Shown: piece by piece, positions 7,299 to 16,271 of the stretch | Position numbering within the stretch: the stretch's first letter is position 1 | Layout: every line of letters begins with the position of its first letter | Assembly (NCBI RefSeq): GCF_008386495.1 | Contig: NZ_VTHJ01000003.1 | Span: 110,501-171,072 of the forward strand | DNA length: 60,572 nt | From: Streptomyces tailanensis | GTDB lineage: Bacteria > Actinomycetota > Actinomycetes > Streptomycetales > Streptomycetaceae | Direction of reading: 5' to 3' | Position numbers and translations under genes: made by a program | The notes under the pieces: model-generated | Seen by the model: only the letters and a program-made list of their open reading frames with translations | Told to the model about the DNA's origin: nothing | Database searches by the model: none

Positions 7299-8747
7299 TC
7301 AGATGATGCCCATCAGGATTCCGGCGCCCAGGATCACCAGCGAGGTGAGCGCCGCCCACTTCACGACGAACTTCGTGTGGTCGCCGAACTCGACCTTCGC
7401 CATACCCACCAGCACGTACACGGCCGGGACGAGCGGGCTGGACATGTGCAGCGGCTGGCCGACGAGCGAGGCGCGGGCGATCTCCAGCGGCGAGACCCCG
7501 TGCGCGGCGCCGGCCTCGGCGAGCACCGGCAGGACGCCGAAGTAGAAGCCGTCGTTGGACATGAAGTACGTGAGCGGCAGGCTCAGGAAGCCGGTGACGA
7601 GGGCCATGTGCGGGCCCATGCCGGCCGGGATGCCGTCGACGATCCACTTGGCCATCGAGTCGACCATGCCGGTGCCCTGGAGGACGCCGGTGAAGACGGC
7701 GGCGGCGAAGACCATGCCGGAGACGTTGAGGACGTTGTCGGCGTGGGCGGCGAGGCGCGCCTTCTGGTCGGGGATGTGGGGGAAGTTGACCGTCAGGGCG
7801 AGCGCGGCACCGAGGATGAACAGCACCGGGATCGGCAGCCACTCCATGATCATGGCGGTGAGCAGCGTGACCGTGAGCAGCGCGTTGAACCAGTACAGCT
7901 TGGGGCGCAGCGTCGGGCGGTTGGGGTCCAGGCCCTGGAGGCGGACATCCTCGACGTCGTCGTCCTCAGGATCGGCGTCGGTGCCGGAGCCCGCGCCGCC
8001 GGTGGTCTTCGTCGTACGGACCTTGCCGTCACCGGAACCGCCGGCGCCGACGAGGACGGTCTCCTCGGACTCCTGCTTCTCGTCCGCGTCCTTGACGATC
8101 TTCTCCTGCTCCAGGACGTCGTCGAGGCTCAACACACCGAGGCGCTTCCGCTCCCGGATGCCGAGGAAGTAGGACAGGACGAAGACGAAGAGCAGGCCGA
8201 CGAGGAGTGCCGGGATCATCGGGACGAAGATGTCGCCGGCGTCGAGCTTGAGCGCGGTGGCGGCGCGGGCGGTCGGGCCGCCCCAGGGCAGCGTGTTCAT
8301 CACGCCGTTGGCGGTGGCGGCGACACCGGTCATCACGACCAGGCTCATCTTCAGGCGCTTGTACAGCGGGTACATCGCCGAGACCGTGATCATGAAGGTC
8401 GTCGAGCCGTCGCCGTCCAGCGAGACGATCGCGGCGAGCAGGGCCGTGCCGATGACGATGCGCAGCGGGTCGGCCTTGCAGAACTTCAGGATGCCGCGAA
8501 CGATCGGGTCGAAGAGGCCGACGTCGATCATGAGGCCGAAGTAGACGATGGCGAACATCAGCATCGCGGCGGTGGGCGCGAGATTGCCCACCCCCTCGAT
8601 GACGTAGTCGCCGAGATGGGCACCCTTTCCTACGAACACGCAGAAAAGTGCCGGGATCAGCACGAGCGCCGCGATCGGCGACATCTTCTTCATCATGATC
8701 AGGACCAGGAAGGTCGCGATCATGGCGAAGCCGAGGATGGTCAACAT
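7299..8747 (-). CDS. CitMHS family citrate-metal:proton symporter
   Basis: A 482-residue polytopic membrane carrier of the CitM/CitH family, which takes up citrate as a complex with a divalent metal. The N-terminus (MLTILGFAMIATFLVLIMMK), the LDGDGSTTF motif in the substrate region and NTLPWGGPTARA are typical. A charged cytoplasmic loop of about 100 residues near the middle is rich in Asp/Glu/Gly. The start is ATG at 8747; the open frame runs 38 codons further upstream but over sequence unlike the family. Only a weak AGGT precedes the ATG. CitMHS carriers are often controlled by a CitA/CitB two-component pair; none is present here. Confidence 0.92.
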   Translation of the reverse strand: MLTILGFAMIATFLVLIMMKKMSPIAALVLIPALFCVFVGKGAHLGDYVIEGVGNLAPTAAMLMFAIVYFGLMIDVGLFDPIVRGILKFCKADPLRIVIGTALLAAIVSLDGDGSTTFMITVSAMYPLYKRLKMSLVVMTGVAATANGVMNTLPWGGPTARAATALKLDAGDIFVPMIPALLVGLLFVFVLSYFLGIRERKRLGVLSLDDVLEQEKIVKDADEKQESEETVLVGAGGSGDGKVRTTKTTGGAGSGTDADPEDDDVEDVRLQGLDPNRPTLRPKLYWFNALLTVTLLTAMIMEWLPIPVLFILGAALALTVNFPHIPDQKARLAAHADNVLNVSGMVFAAAVFTGVLQGTGMVDSMAKWIVDGIPAGMGPHMALVTGFLSLPLTYFMSNDGFYFGVLPVLAEAGAAHGVSPLEIARASLVGQPLHMSSPLVPAVYVLVGMAKVEFGDHTKFVVKWAALTSLVILGAGILMGII

Positions 8748-8870
8748 GTGTGGATACCTAACGTTCGCCCTTGAACTCCCACCAGGGCACCGGCGGTGCG
8801 ACGACGTTAGGGCGGCTCCACAAGCGTTAACAAGACGTTGACATGCGAGCAATAAGCGCAAAACTCCAGG

Positions 8871-11126
8871 TCACAGCGTTGCGCCTGCTCGGGACACCTC
8901 CACGGGGACGCCATTGAGGACCGCGTTGCCCGACAGCGGGTCGAGCAGCGAGCCGTCGAGGAGCTGGTTGACGTTGACGCCGGGGTCGAGTGCGGCGTGG
9001 CTCATACGGGTGCCGGGGCGGTCGTGGCCCCAGCCGTGCGGCAGGCTCACCACGCCCGTGCGGACGCCGTCGGTGACCTCGACGGGAGCGGTGACCTCTC
9101 CCCCGGCTCCCTTGATCCGTACGGTGTCCCCGTCTGCGAGGCCGAGGCGGTCGGCGTCCTCGGGGTGGATGTGGAGGGTGCAGCGGTTGGTGCCGCCGGT
9201 GAGGGCGGGGATGTTGTGCAGCCAGCTGTTGTTGGACCGCAGATGCCGTCGCCCGATGAGGACCAGCCCCGCCGGACGCTCACGCAGGGCTGCCCGGAGC
9301 CTCGGCAGATCGTCGACGATCGGCTGCGGCAGCAGCTCGACCTTGCCGCTCACCGTCTTCAGCGGCTGCGGCAGGCGCGGCCGGAGCGGCCCGAGGTCGA
9401 TGCCGTGCGGGTGGGCGAGCAGTTTCTCCAGGGTCAGGCCGTCCGGCCGGGCGCCGAAGCCGTCGCCGTACGGGCCGAGGCGCAGCATCATGTCGAGTCG
9501 CCGCTCGGGGCCGCTGTCGCCCGTCAGCAGGCCGGCGAGTTCCTGCGGGTCCCGGCCGTGGACGGGCGAGTGGGCCTCCTTGACGGCCTTGCCCAGGGTC
9601 TGGCCGATGACCAGGTCGTCTACGGCGGAGGGGTCGGCGCCGTGCATGCCGGTGGCGGCGAGGGTGAGCCGCGCGAGGATCTCCGTCTCGGCCATCCGTC
9701 CCTCCTCCAGGGGCACGGCGGCGCGGTTGTAACGGACCTGGTTGCGTACGGCGAAGGCGTTGAACGCGAAGTCGAAGTGCGGGGCCTGGGAGGGCGGGGG
9801 CGGCGGCAGCACGACGGCGGCGTGGCGGGCGGTCTCGCCCAGGTACGGGTCGACGCTGACCATGAAGTCCAGCGAGCCGAGCGCCTTGTCGAGGCGGTCG
9901 CCGTCGGGCGCGGAGAGCACGGGGTTGGCGGCGACGGTGACGAGGGCGCGGATGGGGCTGCCCTCGGGGGTGGCGGTGTCGATCTCCTCGGCGAGCGAGG
10001 ACAGCGGCAGCTCGCCCTTGGCCTCGGGGTGACCGCTCACCCGGCTGCGCCAGCGGCCCAGGCCGAAGCCGCGGCCGGGCCCGGCGGGCCGGGGCGTCTT
10101 GTCGGTCGCGGACTGGGGGAAGAGCGCGCCGCCGGGCCGGTCGAGGTTGCCGGTGAGGATGTTGAGCACGTCGACCAGCCAGCTGGCGAGGGTGCCGTGC
10201 GGAACGGTGCAGCTGCCGATGCGGCCGTATACGGCGGCGGTGGGCGCGGCGGCGAGTTCGCGGGCCATCAGACGAATCGTGTCGGCCTCGACGTCACAGG
10301 CGTCGGCAGTGGCCTCGGGCGTGAACTCGCCGAGCGTGAGAGCGAGTTCGTCCACGCCCTCCACATGCGCGGCGAGGTCCCCGAGGTCGGCGAGCCCCTC
10401 CTCGAAGAGGACGTACGCCATCGCCGCGAGCAGCAGCGCGTCCGTGCCCGGCCGGATGGCGATGTGCCGGTCGGCGAGCTTGGCCGTACGGGTCAGGCGG
10501 GGGTCTACGACGGTCAGGGTGCCGCCGCGGGCCTTGAGGGCCTTCAGCTTGCCGGGGAAGTCGGGGGCGGTGCACAGACTGCCGTTGGACTCCAGGGGGT
10601 TGGCGCCGAGGAGCAGCAGATGGTCGGTGTGGTCCAGGTCCGGTACGGGGATGGCGTGGGCGTCGCCGTAGAGCAGTCCGCTGGAGACGTGTTTGGGCAT
10701 CTGGTCGACCGTGGAGGCGGTGAACAGGCTGCGGGTGCCGAGGCCGGCGAGGAGGACGGGCGGGTAGAGGGCACCGGCCATGGTGTGGACGTTCGGGTTG
10801 CCGAGGACGACACCGACGGCGTTCGGCCCGTGCGCCTCGACGACGGGCCGCAGCCCGGCGGCGACGGCGTCGAAGGCCTCCTCCCAGGTGGCCTCCCTCA
10901 GCTCCCCGTCCCTGCGGACCAGCGGGGTGCGCAGCCGGTCCGGGTCGCCGTCGGCCGCCCCGAACGAGGCGCCCTTCGGGCAGATGAACCCCTTGCTGAA
11001 CACATCGTCCCGGTCGCCGCGCGCCTTGGTCACCCGCGTGCCCTCGATGGTGAGGGTGAGCCCGCAGGTGGCCTCGCAGAGCGGGCAGATCCGCAGGGCG
11101 GTGCGGGAGTCGGTGGTGGTGGACAC
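8871..11126 (-). CDS. Molybdopterin-dependent oxidoreductase (formate dehydrogenase/nitrate reductase-like)
   Basis: A 751-residue enzyme of the DMSO-reductase superfamily, binding bis-MGD molybdenum and one 4Fe-4S cluster. The cluster ligands are visible at the N-terminus (CPLCEATCG, residues 14-21, then FICPKG near 49). The C-terminal molybdopterin dinucleotide-binding domain contains NNSWLHN and the HPEDADRLGL-type segment. The start is GTG at 11126 with GGGAGGA upstream; no twin-arginine signal precedes it, so it is cytosolic. No electron-transfer or small subunit is adjacent, so its partner and substrate are unknown. A palindrome at 11206-11223 lies between it and the TetR gene. Confidence 0.88.
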   Translation of the reverse strand: MSTTTDSRTALRICPLCEATCGLTLTIEGTRVTKARGDRDDVFSKGFICPKGASFGAADGDPDRLRTPLVRRDGELREATWEEAFDAVAAGLRPVVEAHGPNAVGVVLGNPNVHTMAGALYPPVLLAGLGTRSLFTASTVDQMPKHVSSGLLYGDAHAIPVPDLDHTDHLLLLGANPLESNGSLCTAPDFPGKLKALKARGGTLTVVDPRLTRTAKLADRHIAIRPGTDALLLAAMAYVLFEEGLADLGDLAAHVEGVDELALTLGEFTPEATADACDVEADTIRLMARELAAAPTAAVYGRIGSCTVPHGTLASWLVDVLNILTGNLDRPGGALFPQSATDKTPRPAGPGRGFGLGRWRSRVSGHPEAKGELPLSSLAEEIDTATPEGSPIRALVTVAANPVLSAPDGDRLDKALGSLDFMVSVDPYLGETARHAAVVLPPPPPSQAPHFDFAFNAFAVRNQVRYNRAAVPLEEGRMAETEILARLTLAATGMHGADPSAVDDLVIGQTLGKAVKEAHSPVHGRDPQELAGLLTGDSGPERRLDMMLRLGPYGDGFGARPDGLTLEKLLAHPHGIDLGPLRPRLPQPLKTVSGKVELLPQPIVDDLPRLRAALRERPAGLVLIGRRHLRSNNSWLHNIPALTGGTNRCTLHIHPEDADRLGLADGDTVRIKGAGGEVTAPVEVTDGVRTGVVSLPHGWGHDRPGTRMSHAALDPGVNVNQLLDGSLLDPLSGNAVLNGVPVEVSRAGATL

Positions 11127-11205
11127 GGGTCCTCCCGGAGGACGGCGGCGACGGTGACGCTGGGGCGGGGTGCCGCGCGCGTGATTCGCACGGCACCGGG
11201 ACCGA

Positions 11206-11223
11206 GCATACTGACCGGTATGC
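11206..11223. promoter_or_regulatory. Palindromic operator GCATAC-N6-GTATGC
   Basis: A perfect 6-bp inverted repeat with a 6-bp centre lies between the oxidoreductase start (11126) and the TetR gene end (11278). It shares the GCATACCG/GGTCAGTA core with the MHS transporter promoter at 1456-1484. Binding by the adjacent TetR protein is inferred from position. Confidence 0.55.
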
Positions 11224-11277
11224 ATGAGCGGGAGGGGGCGGGAGAGTCAGCGGCGGGTTTCCGGCCGCCGCTCACAT

Positions 11278-11895
11278 TCAGTCCAGCACCCTTGCCAGAT
11301 ACGCCCGCAGCAGCTCCCGCATCTCCTCGATGATCCTGGCGTCCCCCTCCGGGGAGACCCGGAAAGCGAGGTGGACGAGGGTGTCGGCGGTCTCGACGGC
11401 TATGAGGAAGGTGCGGCGGAGGTCCTCGTCGGGGGTGCGGTCGATGTAGGCGGAGAGCAGCTCGGAGAGGCGGTCGGCGACGCGGTGGTTGGGCTCCTGT
11501 CGGTGGCCGCCGACGGGGATCTGGTTGCCGAAGTCGATGAGGGCGAAGCCGGGGGCGTTGCGCTTCATGTCGAGGTACTCGTCGAGGACGGCGTCCATCG
11601 CGGTGCGCCAGTCCCCACCCCCGGCCACCCGGAGGCGCTGGGAGACGCGCTCGGTGAAGCGGTCGAGGTTGCGTTCGGCGAGCGCGTCGGCCATCGCACG
11701 CTTGTTGCCGAAGAAGCGGTAGACGGAGCCGATGGGGACGCCCGCGCGCAGCGCGACGGCACGGGTGCTCAGCGCGTCGTAACCCACCTCGTCTAGGAGG
11801 TCGGCGCAGGCGTCGAGGATCCTGGTCAGTCGTTCGGCGCTGCGCCGCTGTACGGGGGCGCGGCGCAAGGGGGTCGCCTGGGGCACGGGATTCAT
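11278..11895 (-). CDS. TetR family transcriptional regulator
   Basis: A 205-residue one-component regulator. Residues 20-65 form the TetR DNA-binding domain, with the helix-turn-helix in [23 protein letters not shown]. The rest is an all-helical ligand-binding and dimerisation domain with no recognisable ligand signature. It lies immediately upstream of the molybdopterin oxidoreductase on the same strand, and a palindrome separates them, so that enzyme is the most likely target. Three direct repeats of GAGGTCCGAT lie just upstream of its own start. A TetR site of a different sequence (4142-4158) occurs elsewhere in the window, but nothing links it to this protein. Confidence 0.92.
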   Translation of the reverse strand: MNPVPQATPLRRAPVQRRSAERLTRILDACADLLDEVGYDALSTRAVALRAGVPIGSVYRFFGNKRAMADALAERNLDRFTERVSQRLRVAGGGDWRTAMDAVLDEYLDMKRNAPGFALIDFGNQIPVGGHRQEPNHRVADRLSELLSAYIDRTPDEDLRRTFLIAVETADTLVHLAFRVSPEGDARIIEEMRELLRAYLARVLD

Positions 11896-12030
11896 GATGC
11901 CTTTCCGCCGAGGTCCAATCGAGGTCCGATGAGGTCCGATGAGCCTTCCGTTGTCTGTACGGCCGGTGCCGGGAGACTAGAGCACCGCACTGACAAGACG
12001 GATCCGCAGCGGATCTGGTTCGGGGGATTT

Positions 12031-12056
12031 TTTCGCCCCCCGCCGCCCCTACCCGT
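12031..12056. repeat. Dispersed GC-rich repeat, family A copy 1
   Basis: The sequence read on the minus strand, ACGGGTAGGGGCGGCGGGG followed by GGCGAAA, matches 39787-39811 apart from one extra G. The two copies are in opposite orientation. This copy lies in a divergent promoter region rather than behind a gene. Confidence 0.7.
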
Positions 12057-12162
12057 TCCATCCCCAGGGGCTGTGCCCCTTCGACCCCCTTCGCCTACTA
12101 GCTCGGCGGGATGGGGATATTCGGCGAGTGCGGATTTTGTGTGGTTGATCGCGCAGTTCCCC

Positions 12163-12179
12163 GCGCCCCTTTGGGGCGC
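12163..12179. repeat. Short palindrome GCGCCCC-TTT-GGGGCGC
   Basis: Seven-bp perfect arms around TTT, preceded by GATCGCGCAGTTCCCC. I recognise the combination from memory as a frequent Streptomyces intergenic repeat. Confidence 0.65.
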
Positions 12180-12255
12180 TTGCGGTGCCCTCTTGCGCCG
12201 GTCCACCTCCAATCCTACGGTGAAGCATAGGAATAACGTGTGCGAGGGAGCCGGC

Positions 12256-13584
12256 ATGAGCGAGGACCTGCGGAAGATGGCCGAAGGGCTGGAGCACCTC
12301 TCCGGGTTCGGGAATGAACACTCCTCGGAGGCCGTTCCGGGTGCCCTGCCGCACGGGCGAAACTCCCCCCAGCGCGCTCCGCTCGGGCTGTACGCGGAGC
12401 AGCTCAGTGGTACCGCGTTCACTGAGCCGAGGGCGCACAACCGCCGCTCGTGGCTGTATCGGATCCGTCCGTCGGCAGCCCACCCCGGCTTCACACGCAC
12501 CGGCAACGGCAACGGCAACGGCAACCTGCGTACGGCCCCCTTCGCCGAGACGGTCCCCGACCCCAACCGCCTGCGCTGGAACCCCCTCCCGGAGCCCCCG
12601 GCAGGCACGGACTTCCTCGGTGGTCTGTGGACCCTCGGGGGTAACGGGGACGCGGCCCAGCGCACCGGCATGGCCGTGCACCTCTATCACGCCAACGCGT
12701 CGATGGACCGCGTCTTCAGCGACGCGGACGGTGAGCTCCTGATCGTGCCGGAGCGCGGTGGCCTTCTCCTGCGCACGGAGTTCGGTCTTCTCCACGCCGA
12801 ACCGGGCGAGGTGGCTCTGATCCCCCGAGGCGTCCGCTTCCGTGTGGATCTCCTCGATGCCTCCGCCCGTGGCTACGTCTGCGAGAACTACGGCGCCCCG
12901 TTCCGCCTGCCCGACCTCGGTCCGATCGGCGCCAACGGCCTTGCGAACGCTCGCGACTTCCGGGCGCCGGTGGCGGCGTACGAGGACGTCGAGGGCCCGG
13001 TGGAGGTGGTGAACAAGTTCTGCGGCAACCTCTGGACGGCCACGTACGACCACTCGCCCCTGGACGTGGTCGCCTGGCACGGCAACTTCACGCCGTATGC
13101 CTACGACCTGCGCCGTTTCAACGTCATCGGCACGATCTCGTACGACCACCCGGACCCGTCGATCTTCACGGTGCTGACCTCGCCGTCCGACACCCCGGGC
13201 CTGGCCGGCGTGGACTTCGTCGTGTTCGCTCCGCGCTGGCTGGTCGGCGAGGACACGTTCCGGCCGCCGTACTTCCACCGGAACGTGATGAGCGAGTACA
13301 TGGGGCTGATCGAGGGCGCGTACGACGCCAAGGCGGAGGGCTTCGTGCCCGGTGGCGGCTCGCTGCACAACATGATGTCGGCGCACGGGCCTGACCGGGA
13401 GACGTTCGAGAAGGCGAGCGCCGCCGAGTTGAAGCCGCAGAAGGTGGATGACGGGCTGGCGTTCATGTTCGAAACGCGGTGGCCCGTCCTGACGACCGAG
13501 CAGGCGGCACAGGCGGAGCACCGGCAGCAGGGGTACGACGATGTGTGGTCGGGGCTCCGGCGCCACTTCGGCCCGTTGCACTGA
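12256..13584 (+). CDS. hmgA: Homogentisate 1,2-dioxygenase
   Basis: A 442-residue non-haem Fe(II) dioxygenase that opens the ring of homogentisate to maleylacetoacetate in tyrosine and phenylalanine breakdown. The N-terminal [11 protein letters not shown] and the C-terminal [18 protein letters not shown] segment with metal-binding His and Glu are characteristic, and the length fits the family. The start is ATG at 12256 after GAGGGAG. Codons for GNGNGNGN at 12502-12525 come from four GGCAAC repeats in a surface loop. A GntR regulator gene follows 28 bases downstream and is its likely controller. The downstream pathway enzymes (maleylacetoacetate isomerase, fumarylacetoacetase) are not in the window. 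Confidence 0.97.
   Translation: MSEDLRKMAEGLEHLSGFGNEHSSEAVPGALPHGRNSPQRAPLGLYAEQLSGTAFTEPRAHNRRSWLYRIRPSAAHPGFTRTGNGNGNGNLRTAPFAETVPDPNRLRWNPLPEPPAGTDFLGGLWTLGGNGDAAQRTGMAVHLYHANASMDRVFSDADGELLIVPERGGLLLRTEFGLLHAEPGEVALIPRGVRFRVDLLDASARGYVCENYGAPFRLPDLGPIGANGLANARDFRAPVAAYEDVEGPVEVVNKFCGNLWTATYDHSPLDVVAWHGNFTPYAYDLRRFNVIGTISYDHPDPSIFTVLTSPSDTPGLAGVDFVVFAPRWLVGEDTFRPPYFHRNVMSEYMGLIEGAYDAKAEGFVPGGGSLHNMMSAHGPDRETFEKASAAELKPQKVDDGLAFMFETRWPVLTTEQAAQAEHRQQGYDDVWSGLRRHFGPLH
12502..12525 (+). repeat. GGCAAC microsatellite inside hmgA
   Basis: Four perfect hexanucleotide copies keep the reading frame and add Gly-Asn pairs. Changes in copy number would not shift the frame. Confidence 0.9.
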
Positions 13585-13612
13585 ACGCGTGACGCCGGGT
13601 ACGGATACCGTC

Positions 13613-14362
13613 GTGACCTCCTTCGCGCCGGACTCGATCGTCCTGAACCGCAAACTGCCCCTCTGGTATCAGGTCTCGCAGTCCCTGCGGGCCTCGATAC
13701 TCGGCCGCTCGCCGGGGGATTCGCTGCGGCTGCCCACCGAGGAGCAGCTGGCCGGGCACTACGGAGTGAGTGTGCTGACCATGCGGCAGGCGCTGAAGGA
13801 GCTGGAGGACGAGGGCCTGATCTCCCGGCACCGCCGGCGCGGCACCTTCATCGAGCCGGACGCCCAACGGGGCTCACCCGTGCGGCTGCTCGGCTCGGTG
13901 GACGCGATCGTGGCCCAGCAGTCGGGCATGACGACCGAGCTGCTGGACCACGGCAAGGCCCCTCTGTCGGGTGAACTCTCTGAGTACTTCCCGGACTTGA
14001 CCGAGGTGGCCACGTACCACCGGCTGCGCGGCGACGAGAAGACGGGCGAGCCCACCAACCACGCCCGCAACTACGTCCGCCCCGAGCTGGCCGAACGCAT
14101 CGACCGGCAGGACCTGATCCGCTGGCCGATGACCAAGGTGCTGCGCGACGTGGTCGGCGTGGCCATCAGCCGCATCACCGACACCGTGGAGGCCCGCCTC
14201 GCGGACCCCGAGACCGCCCGCCTGCTCCACGTCCCGCTGCTCAGCCCGATCCTGCACTACACGGGCGTGACGTACGACGAGGACGGCCGCGTCCTGGACG
14301 TGGCGGTCATCCATTACCGCGGCGACCGCTTCTCCTTCACGGTGACCCTCGATGCCAATTGA
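13613..14362 (+). CDS. GntR family regulator with UTRA domain
   Basis: A 249-residue regulator of the HutC/UTRA subgroup. The winged helix spans residues about 15-80 (LPTEEQLAGHYGVSVLTMRQ, then the wing RHRRRGTFIEP), and the UTRA effector domain fills residues 90-249, ending with YRGDRFSFTV. The GTG at 13613 is taken as the start; an upstream in-frame GTG at 13589 is possible, and neither has a strong ribosome site. It lies directly after hmgA and 12 bases before the next gene. Control of homogentisate breakdown is inferred from this position; the effector is unknown. Confidence 0.9.
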   Translation: MTSFAPDSIVLNRKLPLWYQVSQSLRASILGRSPGDSLRLPTEEQLAGHYGVSVLTMRQALKELEDEGLISRHRRRGTFIEPDAQRGSPVRLLGSVDAIVAQQSGMTTELLDHGKAPLSGELSEYFPDLTEVATYHRLRGDEKTGEPTNHARNYVRPELAERIDRQDLIRWPMTKVLRDVVGVAISRITDTVEARLADPETARLLHVPLLSPILHYTGVTYDEDGRVLDVAVIHYRGDRFSFTVTLDAN

Positions 14363-14374
14363 TGAGGTCGTACG

Positions 14375-15538
14375 ATGCCCAGCGTGACGCACGACGACGC
14401 TCCGCTGCTCGCGGACCTCATGCCGTGGTCCGTCGCACCGCCACGGCTGGGCCGGGGGTGGCCGACGGCCCCCGACGCGGCATCCCTGAAGGCCCGCTGG
14501 GACGCCCTGATCAAGGCCGAGCGCCCGGACCGCGAGACCCTGTTCGAGCCCAGCCGCTCACGTACGCTGCGGTCGGCGGTCGGACAGCTGCCGGGCCAGT
14601 CCAGCGGCACGGAGAAGCTGGCCCGCGCGTCCGGCCCCTGTTCCGAGCCGGTACGGGTGCTGGCGGCGCCCTTCGACGAGCAGTGGCTGATCCCCGACCA
14701 CCGGCTGATCGACTCCGCCCGCCCCGAGCTGTGGCGGGTCACGGACGAGCACCAGGTCTTCGTCGTCGAGACGCCCACGGAGGGCGACGGGCCCCACGTG
14801 CTCGCCACGTCCTGCCTCCCCCTCCTGCGCCCCGGCCGCGTCCGCCCCCTCTACCGCCGCCCCGGCGGCACCGAACCCAACCTCGCGCCCGGCCTGCTGG
14901 ACCACCTGAGCACCCGCCTGGGCCTCACCCCCACCGCCCCGGACGTCCTCGCCTGGACCCTGGCGACGGCCCGCCCGACCCTCACCGTCCCCCTCACCGA
15001 GGACCCCGAACTCTGGTCCGAGGGCGTCGAGCTGGGCCACCGCCTCCTCTGGCTGATGCGCCGCCACGGCGACCGCCCCAAACTCCCCGGCGGCCGCCGC
15101 CCCTACGTCCGCGCCCCACTACCCTCCCTCCCCCACTCCCGGCTTCGCTACGACCCCGAGGAAGAGGCCCTCCTCATCGACGAGGGCCGCATCTCCCCCG
15201 TACCGGCGGAGGCTTGGGACTTCCACGCGGGCGGAGTCCGCGTCCTGGAGGAGTGGTTCACCAGACGAACGTCCCCGCCCGAGCCGGGCACTCTGGAGGC
15301 CATCCGCCCGACGACCTGGCCCCAGACGTGGACATCGGAGCTCCTGGAACTGATCACCGTGCTGGCACTGCTCGCGGAACTCCGCCCGAGGCAGGCCGAC
15401 CTGAAGGTGGAAAACCCGATCACCACGGCCGAGCTGCGCAAGGCAGGCGTCCTGCCCGCACCGGAGGCGTCCCGCAAACCGGCCTCGGTCCTGGACCACC
15501 ACGAGGAGGGACCGGAGGGCCAGTTCACGCTGTTGTAG
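14375..15538 (+). CDS. Stand-alone type ISP restriction-modification specificity-domain protein
   Basis: A 387-residue protein resembling the C-terminal specificity domain of single-chain type ISP (LlaBIII-like) restriction enzymes. Segments such as PFDEQWLIPDHRLIDSARPEL, VPLTEDPELWSEGVELGHRL, YDPEEEALLIDEGRISPVP and WTSELLELITVLALLAEL fit that family as I remember it. No nuclease, helicase or methyltransferase motifs are present here or in neighbouring genes, so it cannot be a complete restriction system. A GAGG precedes the ATG. It follows the GntR gene by 12 bases and probably shares the hmgA transcript. Its role is unknown; it could be an orphan DNA-recognition protein. Confidence 0.7.
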   Translation: MPSVTHDDAPLLADLMPWSVAPPRLGRGWPTAPDAASLKARWDALIKAERPDRETLFEPSRSRTLRSAVGQLPGQSSGTEKLARASGPCSEPVRVLAAPFDEQWLIPDHRLIDSARPELWRVTDEHQVFVVETPTEGDGPHVLATSCLPLLRPGRVRPLYRRPGGTEPNLAPGLLDHLSTRLGLTPTAPDVLAWTLATARPTLTVPLTEDPELWSEGVELGHRLLWLMRRHGDRPKLPGGRRPYVRAPLPSLPHSRLRYDPEEEALLIDEGRISPVPAEAWDFHAGGVRVLEEWFTRRTSPPEPGTLEAIRPTTWPQTWTSELLELITVLALLAELRPRQADLKVENPITTAELRKAGVLPAPEASRKPASVLDHHEEGPEGQFTLL

Positions 15539-15559
15539 ATGGGCACTTTGTTGCCCATC
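15538..15559 (+). terminator. Hairpin at the end of the hmgA operon
   Basis: GATGGGCA and TGCCCATC form a perfect 8-bp stem around CTTTGT, starting on the last base of the stop codon of the ISP-domain gene. Confidence 0.75.
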
Positions 15560-15635
15560 CCCCAGATCAATCGGCCTCGAATCCGCCGCAAAAGCCGCCG
15601 CCAGCCTCGGATAGGCACCGGACGCGACCCTCGCG

Positions 15636-16271
15636 GTGCCGGGCGAGGCGTACCGGTCATTCCTGGTGCCGGGGCTGCTGGTGGCGACGGCCGCCGCCGG
15701 GATCATGACCGGCATGTTCCAGGCCGCGCAGGACACCCATCGGGGCGTGATGGACCGCTTCCGCACGCTGCCGATGAGCCGGGCGGCCGTGCCGCTCGGA
15801 CAGGCGGCTGCGGACGTGGTCGTCACGGCCGCCGGTGCGGTGCCGTTCCTGCTGGTCGGGCTCGCGGTGGGCTGGCGGATCGAGGGCAGCGCGCTCGCGG
15901 CGGTCGGCGCGTTCGGCCTGTTGCTGCTGTTCCAGTTCACGGCCGTGTGGATCGGCATCTTCCTGGGCCTGCTCACCCGGAACGGGGAGGCGGCCGGGCA
16001 ACTGGGCGGCGCGACCTTCCTGCTGCCGCCGCTGTCCAACGCGTACATCCCGACCGAGGGCCGGCCGGGTCGGCTGCGCACCGTCGCCGAGTGGAACCCG
16101 ATCAGCGCGGTCACCACGGCCCTGCGCGACCTCTTCGGGAACGCGCCCGTCCCGGAGGGCGCCGCCTGGCCGGTGAGCCATCCGGTCGCCGGGTCGCTGG
16201 CCTGGTCCGCCGTCCTGCTCGCGGTGTTCGTGCCGCTCGCGGTCCGGCGGTACGCGGCCGGGAGCAAGTGA
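15636..16271 (+). pseudogene. 5'-truncated ABC-2 type permease
   Basis: About 211 codons encode the C-terminal three quarters of a DrrB-like ABC-2 permease: FLVPGLLVATAAAG, MDRFRTLPMSRAAVPLGQ with the conserved coupling segment, and the RTVAEWNPISAVTTALRDLFGN motif near the end. Intact relatives begin with a cytoplasmic stretch and a first membrane helix before this point, and have an ATPase partner upstream. Both are missing. A GTG at 15636 could start translation, but it has no ribosome site and the upstream 70 bases are not coding. I read this as a decaying remnant. The 3' end is involved in a tandem duplication (16254-16333). Confidence 0.75.

Larger units (their letters stand above)
11896..12255. 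other. Divergent intergenic region between tetR and hmgA
   Basis: About 360 bases without a gene. It holds direct repeats of GAGGTCC(A/G)AT(C) at 11910-11940 next to the TetR start, two dispersed-repeat segments (12031-12056 and 12163-12179), and an inverted repeat TCCTA-N10-TAGGA at 12213-12232, 24 bases upstream of the hmgA start. The last is a plausible operator for the GntR protein encoded after hmgA. Confidence 0.6.
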
